64,000 nucleotides of DNA from Liquidambar formosana (taxonomy: Eukaryota > Streptophyta > Magnoliopsida > Saxifragales > Altingiaceae): positions 20,919,607-20,983,606 of the forward strand of contig CM077832.1 in assembly GCA_039720395.1 (NCBI GenBank), written 5' to 3'. How positions within the stretch are numbered: the stretch's first letter is position 1; the number at the start of each line of letters is the position of its first letter. Shown one piece after another: positions 1-9,770 of this stretch. A program made the translations under genes and the position numbers. Below the pieces are notes generated by a model. It did no database searches. It was given only the letters and a program-made list of their open reading frames with translations, and was not told the origin of the DNA.

Positions 1-857
1 CAACGGGTTGGGTGAGACCTAGATGAACGAGACCGAAACGTGACGGGGACCGAGACAGAGACTTTGAACCATGGTCTTCAAGCAATAGGGCCAATCTATT
101 TTGGGCCTAGGTTTAGGGATGTAAGGAAAACCACAGAAAACTGACAACCGAATCAGCTCGAGCTGAACTGACTAGTTTTGGCCCATGTTTTCAATGTTTT
201 AGTTGGTCCCGGTATTTGTATATGACAAATTTCGTTCCTCGGTTCTCGGTTCGGTCACCGGTTCACCTTATTGTTATTTCGAAATTGACCCAACTGACCG
301 CTATTTACATAGGTTTGGTTCTATGTTTTCATGCAGACATACTAAAGACAGCAAAACACATGGTTTAGGGGAAAAAAAAAAAAAAAAAAGGAAGAAAAAG
401 TCTAAAAAGTGGGTCCAATGTCTAGTCAAAGCAGATGTTTCTACTACTCTAACCCCATTCTCTCTCTCTCTACTCAGTACTTAGTAGTACTCTCCACTCC
501 ACCAAAAACCAGAAGCAACAGTATTCCTTCTCTCCCCTCCTGCCCACCACATCTCGCTCTCTTTGAAACTTTCTTGCCATCTCTGTCACACGAGGCTTAG
601 CCACAACGACACGCAGTTTAGATTTTGGAGATAACAACCATCTTCGAGTCTCAACGTATCAGCTTTCACTTCTCACTCCCCTTCTTCTCTCTTGACGGAT
701 GCTGGATGGCGGTCTCGATAGACAACAATGGCGATGATAATGAAGGAGATCATCAAAACCATATTTGAGTCTCAACGGCTCACGCTCTCAACACCATCTT
801 GGACGACGACAAATAGCTTCCAAAATGCTGTTTAGGTCCCCCTTTCTCTTGATCTTC

Positions 858-891
<34 letters not shown>

Positions 892-1823
892 GAGCTTCAA
901 AATATATATACACTCACACTCACACGCACACACACACGCACACGCGCACACACCTATATATACGGATGCGTGAATGTGTATTTGTGGACATTATGTGTAG
1001 TATGGAAGATCGAATTTCTAGGGTTTTTTTTGTTCATTGAGTAGAGTATTTTGCTTTGGGATTTCAATCCCCTTTAAACCAAGAAAACCGACTGAACCGC
1101 ACTGATTTATGTTCGGTCGGTGTGGTTTGATTTTCATGATATGTTGGTCGGCTTCGGTTGACAAAAGGGCAAAAATGACACTTTTGGTTCAGTGTCAAAA
1201 ATTCTCCAAAAACCGACCTTACTGAACCGATTACATCCCAACCTCGGTCCATGTCCCCATCAAGAACCTGGTATTGTAAGATCAAAATTTGGTGAAATGA
1301 CTTGAGGGTAGTGATTCTATTGAATTGATGCTTCTTTTTTTGATAAGGTGAATTGATGTTTCTGAATTTTGTGACTGACTGATTTATTTATGTTCTTGGG
1401 AAAAAGAACTTTTCCTGAGGTTTGCTAAAACTATAATCCTGGGGTTTTCTGAAACTTGTTATCATTGACTTCTGTTGTGGTTTTGAAATAACATTATTTG
1501 CCATCTCTCTCATTGAACTCAGTTGGCAAGTGAAAGGGCTTTTTTTTTTTGTTCTATTGGTGGTTAATAATTAAATATGGGGTAAATTTTGTGCTCTTGT
1601 TGTCCACAGCGTTATAAAAGGGAGGTTATTGTTGCTACATATGGTTTTAGGTGACCTCAGAAGAGGGCTGGATATTTAGTCTTTGTTTGCAAATATTCAG
1701 ATCCTTTCAACTTACTCATGAATTTTTCTGTTCTTTCAAATTTTTATTTTTGTTTTTTTAATTTATTTGGATGTTGTATTGCTGTTCTTTCATTGGAATC
1801 TGCTATTTATGCAATTGTTTCAG
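1..1823. other. Region upstream of the first recognised eIF3j exon; no coding exon identified
   Basis: I see no convincing protein-coding exon here. The stretch from about 440 to 700 is rich in C and T, as plant promoters and 5' UTRs often are, and 'ctagggtttt' near 1019 is typical of plant leaders. The first coding exon of eIF3j (a few codons ending in phase 1) should lie upstream of 1824, but I could not find one with a good donor. It may be in this stretch in a form I missed, or before the window. Blocks near 60-310 and 1075-1260 are rich in accga/cggtt words and look like decayed DNA-transposon sequence. Confidence 0.5.
858..957. repeat. Compound AT/AC microsatellite
   Basis: Runs of (AT)n, (AC)n, then (AT)n and a longer imperfect (AC)n follow one another. 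The stretch produces an apparent His/Thr-rich reading frame that is only translated microsatellite. Confidence 0.9.
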
Positions 1824-4800
1824 AGGATGAGCCAGTGCCACTTGTTCTCAAAAAGGAGCAGCCTAAAAGTATGTGGGATGATGAAGATGTGGATGAAAAT
1901 GATGTGAAGGAATCTTGGGAGGATGACGATGAACCTGCTCCAGTATGATCGATAATCTATTTTATGTTAATGTTCAATTAGATTAGAGAATGTACAAGAT
2001 GCAACTACTGTTGGTAATAAAGAAGTAATGTTTGTTTTCAGCAATTCCAAATTAGTAGTATTTGAGTGCAAGATAGTGAGATATGTTTCCTATCTGCTCT
2101 TCTTGCATATGATTTATTTATTTTTAAATTGTGTGAATGTTGGGTGTGTATTTATCAATGAAATTGAGTATGATATGTATTTATATATTCTGTGCAATAG
2201 AGTAGAAAAAATTTTAACGATTGCAGGGCTATGAAGATGATGCCATTTATGCAAGTCATTCTTGGACTTCCTATTTGATCATTTTTAAAGAAGGAAAAAT
2301 ATGTGATTTTTTTTAATCAAATCTTGTTCCACTGGAGAAGCTTATGGTCATATTTGGTTAGTGGATATGCAGTTTTTACTAGGTAGGTCAGTGTCAGTGA
2401 TAAATATTGTATAACTGAAGTATATCTTTCTCGAATAATTTATCTATACTACGCTACTAGCATAGGATAATGAAATCTTCTGGCTAATGGCCAATGTATC
2501 GAAATTTTGTATATATTGTATAAACTGTCTACATATATTACATTTTTTTTTTTGGGGGTGGGGTGGGGTGGGGACTTGAACGTGTTGTTTGATTAGACAT
2601 CCAATGTGGTTAAACGATCTCAATTTTATGGGGTTATTGCACTAATGTTTTACCTTAATTAGACATCTCATTGATTGATTAGTACCTGTTCAAGAATTGT
2701 GATTATTTTAAATAACTCGAGAATTATGTGCCGTCTACTGGGTTGGTGCATGTATCCCATTTGATCATGTGTTAGAGTTTGCTATTGTGAATCCATGTTG
2801 TTGGAGCACTGTGATTGCTGATAATGGAATAAAATGCAACATGTAATTGTGTGGTTAGGCGCACGGTCATGGGTTTGATTGCTTACTAGGACAACCCAAG
2901 ATTTAAGTGGGGGGGCCGTGGCGGTGGGTTGCTGCGCTAGTCTCCTCGGGGGTTTAGGTTCCATGGGTGGGTCTAAAGGGCCTGCCGTGGGATGGTTTCA
3001 CCATTATTAAACAGGAAAAAAAAAAAAAAAAATGCAACATGCTTTCATTTCTATGATGGTTCTCTTTGTTGGTGTTAGTGCATTATATATTTTTGTTTTT
3101 CTTCATTTTATTTATCTTTTTATTTATTTATTTATTGGATCAGGCACCTCCAGCAGAACCTCCTGCTGGAAAGATGCTCAAGAAACCAGTGGCAAAAGCC
3201 ACTGAGAAGAAAGGAAAAACAGTTGAAGGAGCAAAGGAAGAGCCGCTGGATCCTGTAGCAGAGAAACTTCGCCAACAAAGGTAAACAAATTGTACTATCA
3301 TTTTTTTTTTTTTTTTTTGGCAGTAAGAATTGTTCAGCAGCTTGAGGTACTGCCATGTTTTGATGGCTTTGGTCATTTCTGATTGTTTTTGGCTAGCTTA
3401 TAATTGTACTTTTTGATTTGTTTGGTATTCTAGGAATAGAAAGGAGCTATATACACAGAAAGATTTGTTATTATACATCATAGTGCTATCTATGCCATTT
3501 TTGGTGATTCAATAAAACAGAAGAAAACATCTCAACTATTTAGGGTGGCAGTAAGGGTTTATGTTTTTAACTTGTCTTAAGCTAAATATTTTGTTAATTT
3601 TCTCTTCTTTCTTTCCTTTAAACCTCAGCCCTCAGGTATGTAAATGAGTCAAGCTGAGTCTTAACTTTTAGTTGCTTTCAGCTTAGGCTTGGATTTATGA
3701 ATCTAGAGGTCAACTGGTTTGATCTAGGTGTCGTACAGTACTGAACACTACTGATTAGCTTAGACTTGACTTATTGTTTAAATTCATAGACAGGTTCAGC
3801 TGTTACTGTATTCAAATTTGACTTGTCTTGTAGGGGGTCAAATGAAGCCAAATCCTCCATGTTGCTAGTCACTCGGACGCATAAAAATCATATGTTATCT
3901 CCTATACCTTAATAGCCATTTTACAACTAAGTCAAGCTTAAATTGACCTACGCTAACACTGGCACGATTGGGGATTGTTAGATTTGGAGTTCTTGCATTA
4001 AGGCTCAAGCTCTGTTCGCAAGCCTTATAACTGATTACTGGTTCTGCTTGTTAATAGCACCAACCTTCAATCTTAAGTTATCACCCTGGGTGATGGACTG
4101 TGGAGCAAGAGTGAGAGAGTGTTGATTTTAAAAATACCCAAGGCATCTGTGAAGTGCCTGTATATCGGCACTTATGAGATGTATAGTCATATTGAAGGTA
4201 TGTTTTTTAGTCTATAACTTTATCCACTTAATAGGTAAGTATGGAGGTTTGTTGTTCTTGCTGTGTTGTGGGTGTTATGGGTGAAAAGAAATGCGAGGAT
4301 TTTTGAAGAAAAAGTTGAGGATGTTGGTGGGTTATGGGATAGGGTGGTCTTCCTGGTTTCGTTTTGGGCTTCTGTGTCTAAGGAGTTTTTGGGTGTTCCT
4401 TTGTTTCTTATTCTTTCGCATTGGAGGTCTATTTGTGGTCTTTAGTGTTTTCCTCTTTGTTTCTTTTGTTTCCTTTCTTGACTCTTTTTTTCCCTGTTTG
4501 TAGGACTCCTCGTCTCTTTTTGTTTTCATTTTTGTCAAATTTTTTTTCGTTGCCTAAAAAAAAAAAAAGAAAAAAAAAAAAGGAAAATGGAAAAAAGAAG
4601 AAGAAAGGCATAAGAAACCATATAAAGTAGTGCTTTTATAGTCTTGAACAAGTCTTGGTTTTGAGTGTCATTCTTTTCAATTCTTTAAAGGGGAGGGATC
4701 GGTTGACACTTGTTGTAAGACTTTTTAGTCTTACACTGATCATTATCTTTTTGTAGGAATAATATTTCGCCAATCCAATCGTTGGATTAGATTCTCTACT

Positions 4801-6103
4801 CATGCACGTCATGCATGCCAATTTTCAAGTTAATCGGAGATTAGGAGCTATGTCATCCATAATGTGCCCAAAATTATAGTTTTATTTATAAAAGTAAAGT
4901 AGGCTTTTGATCAATCCATAATGTGCCCAAAATTATAATTTTATTTATAGAAGTAAAGTAGGTTTTCGGATCAAAAGCTTCCCAATATCCAATTAACTTG
5001 AAATTTGGCATGGATGATGTGCATGAGTAGAGTATCTAATCCAAAGATTGGATTGGCAAAATATTATTCCTAGGAGAAGATATTGCATGGTGTAAAGAGT
5101 AAAAAGTTTTAGATCAGGTGTCCTCCCCTTCTTTAAACTTTCATCAAATATTGGCTTCAATCTCCATGCTTGCTGATGTTTCCCTTGGTTGTAATTGGGT
5201 AGGGTGATCAGTATAGCAGACCCTAAGAGAAGAGTAGAGTGAAAAAGGCTACCAAGCAATCATATAATATGGTAATAGTGATCAAGTGAGTACTGGAGTG
5301 TCAGAATGTAGACCAGCTTGCTGGCAGATGCCAAATCCACTTTTAAAGTGGCAAACTGTGAATTCAGAGGGAGTCTGCCTTCCATGTGGATAAATTAGGT
5401 TACCTAGGTAGCAGCTCAATGAATATTTCTTGTGCTTTGTCTTCATTCTTCACCCGTTTAGAATTTTCAAACTAGACTATTTCATCGACTAGTGTTGTCT
5501 CCAATATTTAATGTACATATTCCACCAGTTCAGCAAACTCTTTTTTATTTTATCACTCTTCAATGTTATTTTATAGTCATATGCATTCATCAAATTGAGG
5601 ATCATTCATTTTTCCCCCACCAAATGTTTTTCTTTGCAGGTGAAATCCTTTTTTGTCTCCAAAAAGTAGTTTTTGCAATGGCAAATCCCAATGGTGCTCA
5701 AAGGTATCATTGGGATTTAGTTATTACTTATTAGTATTCCTTATCATTTCTCATCAACCTTAAATCCTCATGTTAGCTAAATTCATTTTATGTTTAGGAT
5801 GTTTTTTATTGTGTGTCAAAATGCTTAGGCCATAAAGCATATTTGCTATTGATTTTGTTGGTCTGTGTTGTCATATCATGGTTGGTCCCCGTCTGCCTCA
5901 TTTGCGATGCTCAAATTCTACAGCAAGATCATAGGTTCCATATAATCATGTCTAGCTAAGCTACATGTACATATCCTTGTCTAGTTTAGTTCAGCTATTT
6001 GTACATATCCTTGTCTAGTCTAAGTGAGATTTTTTTTTTAGCTCTATTAATTCATGCAAAAGGTTATCAAAAAAAGGGTGGAAATAGCTGTGTACAAGAT
6101 GAA

Positions 6104-6144
<41 letters not shown>

Positions 6145-9100
6145 AGAAAAAAAAAAAAAAAAATCTTAAAGGGGTAGCTTAGTGGGAAAGAGATCCCACC
6201 TTAGGAAGTGGAGATTCTGAGTTCAACTTTGCTATCTCCTTGGGGCCACCCAAACCCCCATGGTTCTCATGGGCCTTGGTCTTACTTGGTCCATGTGTGT
6301 TGTGGGGTCTTACATGGGCCTAGGGTTTGCCTGAAGAGTTTCCTCGTCATAAAGAGAAAAAAAGGACAAAAATATCTCAAGGAAATTTGCTACTATGTCA
6401 ACTATTTGTATTAGTTGGGCTAAATGCAATGCAATGATTTTTTAGAATAAGAGAAGTGTTGCAGCTATTGGGATGAGATCCCTGCTATGTCCTCTTGTTG
6501 AGTGCAGTCTGAAAAATTGAAAATATCGTTGATATATCGGTCTATTGGTGGCCCCCGATACGAAAGTGTAGCATTTCTTTTGTAAATTATATCAATGATA
6601 TTTTGACCGGTATATTGGATATATTGAATATATCGGTAAAATCAAAATGGAAAAAACTCTATATAAAGGGCTAGAAGACAAATAATGTAACGCAATAAGA
6701 AATGTCTCCTCCTTCCTCTTCTGGCTTGCATGTAGTGCATTGGTTCAAATGTTCAGTTTTCAGAGTATAAATGATCTGGCAGATCTGCTGCAAGAATTTA
6801 GTCTGAGGCTTCCAGGAATGGAACTAGGTTTCTTTGGTGGTGAATGGGACATGCTCCTAACCAGCCAAAGCATGGAAGAAAGAGTGCATGGAATACAACG
6901 ACTCGAAAGCAGTTCAGAAGCATCTTCGAAATATTGCTTGATTGCGATATATCGACTCTATATTGTATATTGAACTCTATCAATAACTATTCTCGCTTTG
7001 ACTATAAAAAATAAAAATTTTGACGGATGTATTGTGATATTGATAATGTAGACTGTGACGTATTGATGATATAGATTTTGATGTATTGAACATTACCATT
7101 GTAAATTCTTTTTAAGTTAGTCAACATTTTAAAATATTGAATGTCTCCAATTTATGTTTTTGAAAATCTTTGCATTATTTTTATTTTCTATTGTTCTTTC
7201 TTATTCTGCTGCTTCACGCCCTCTATGCAATCTGCTACTGCTCCTCCTCTAGCTCCAATCACTGCAAGCTCCCTAGTCTGAAGTTCCAAGCTCAAATGCT
7301 ATCCTTCTCGGTCTCTTCTTAGCTCTCTATCTTGATCTGTCTTTTTCCCTATCTCTTTTTCTCTAATTTGTTCAGATCTGCTCAAATTTGTTTGCATGAG
7401 TCTGCTTTCTATTTTTTAATCAGATTGTGTTAGATCTCTGATGTGGTTCTCATTTCACCTGTGAATTAACTTTTATTCAATCCTGTAATGCTGCTTCTCA
7501 TAACAATACCTAATGCTTCTGAACCGATATTTTTTTTTCCATTGGGAGTAAAAGAACAATTTTGTTTCAGTGGAGAAACTATAATAAACATAATATTCAA
7601 GATTGTGGCCAAAGCACTATGCAAAGCAGAGTGTTTAAGATTGGAGATGATATTTGACTGGGGCTCATTGCTTGCTCCAGCCGAAGCCAATCTTCCTTAG
7701 TCAACGAGGTGATATTGAAAATTTTTTCTTTCTTTTTACATCCTCCTTAGAACTTCAAAATTTTCATCCAAGTTACATGTTGGCTATGGGAAACTATCCA
7801 TACATAACAGATGCATCTTAAGTTTCTGATCATTATGAGTTTCTACATGTACTTTGAAGATAAGTACATAAAATTTGGACATCACCTATTTTTATGTAGT
7901 GCATATGCCATTGCAGAGGCTGCTCAGACTTAAATGATGTGGATAATGAAGCCCACTTGTATTTTATATGCAATATTCGATTTGAATGGTACACCAGGTA
8001 TAGTGTGCGAGTATATATATATATATATATATATATATCTATATTCTCCCATTCAAGGACGTTTTACTTGAACAACATAATCAATGGAAATGTTTGGTAG
8101 TATTGTAAGTACAATGTTGATTTATTCTTTATCGCAACACTGATGTTCAAATGTGTCAATTTTATTAAATCTGAAATTGTGACACTTGTGTCAGCATGGT
8201 TGATACATGATAGAATGATAGTGAACTGGAATGAATTATGTTGAACTTGTTGGATGCTTTAATATGGTGGCTTGTAAAAGCTTTTAGCCTTTTAGTAGGT
8301 ATTTTTGCTTGTTTCTGCTACACAAGGAGTCCATACTGACATATTTCTCCATCATAGGCTAGTGGAAGAAGCTGATTATAGGTCCACTACAGAACTGTTT
8401 GCTAAGAAAGGCGACGAGAAGACCCTTCATAATTTCATTCCCCAATCCGAAAGTGACTTTTTAGAATATGCGGAGCTCATTTCTCATAAACTTCGCCCAT
8501 ATGAGGTCTGTTGAATTAATCTTGATTCTGTCGTCTTGATGATGAGGGTGGGGCATTTCTACTGAATTGGCCTTAAATTTTCCTTTTGCAGAAAAGTTTC
8601 CACTATATTGGATTACTGAAGGCAGTAATGAGATTGTCAATGACTGCTTTGAAAGCGGCAGATGCAAAAGATGTTGCCTCTTCTGTTACAGCAATTGCAA
8701 ATGAAAAGCTGAAAGCAGAAAAGGAGGCCAATGCTGGTAAAAAGAAAGGTATTCTTTTTACATCCCTTGTTGTTTATTTGAGTAAAGCTGTCACTGGAAA
8801 TTTAAAACATCACCTATGTGTATATATATATATATATACACACACACATACACATATATGAATTATCAGGTGAGGTTAACCTGATCTAAGTTCAACTATA
8901 TATTGATCTATATGGTGCACTGCATAAGAGTATACTTACCCTGATGGTCCCCATATAGTAAAATGAGTTCTTTTCATGAGCTCATGTAAGCATATCTATT
9001 ACAATAACATTGACCAGAACCTTTTATAAATCTAAGAAAAATTACAAATGGATAAGATTTGTAAAATTCCATCAGATAGATATATCTATATATATATATA

Positions 9101-9278
9101 TGATGATGATGATGATGATGATGATGATGGTCAGGTAAGCACATGCTGATATAACTTATATCAACACCCGCATTGGGTGTTGTACTTTGTGCATTAGTGG
9201 AATATAAGGTACATTGGACCAATGCAAGGGGTACAACCCCTAATGCATGGTGCTGATGGGAACATAGCCAGATATATA

Positions 9279-9319
<41 letters not shown>

Positions 9320-9703
9320 AGGGATTCGTTTACACTCGGTGTAAAATTTTTTACTCTTACACCTCTTAATATTTTTTTGTGAGAATAATATTTTGCCAAT
9401 CCAACCGTTGGATTATGTTCTCTATTTATGCACGTCATGCATGTTGAATTTCAAGCAAATTTGATATTGAAAAGTGTTTGATCTGTAAACTCACAATTTT
9501 TTATATAAATAAAACTATAATTTGGGGCACTTTATGAATGACATAGCTCCTAATATCCGATTTACTTGAAATTTGACATACATGACTTGCATAAATAGAG
9601 AACCTAATCCAACGGTTGGATTAGTGAAATATTATTCCTATGAAAAGATATTAAGGGGTGTAAGAGTTATAAGTTTTACACTGGATGTAAACGGATCTCT
9701 CCC

Positions 9704-9770
<67 letters not shown>

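Noticed and set aside
1001..1025. Possible first eIF3j exon starting ATGGAAGATCGA
   Set aside because: The only donor is a weak GTTTTT, and joining to 1824 gives the wrong phase; it would need the alternative acceptor at 1825, and the peptide does not match the conserved MDDWE start.
765..1040. ORF rich in His/Thr
   Set aside because: Produced by AT/AC microsatellite sequence.
6740..6973. 77-codon ORF
   Set aside because: No recognisable motif or homologue and no splice context; it lies in probable transposon sequence.
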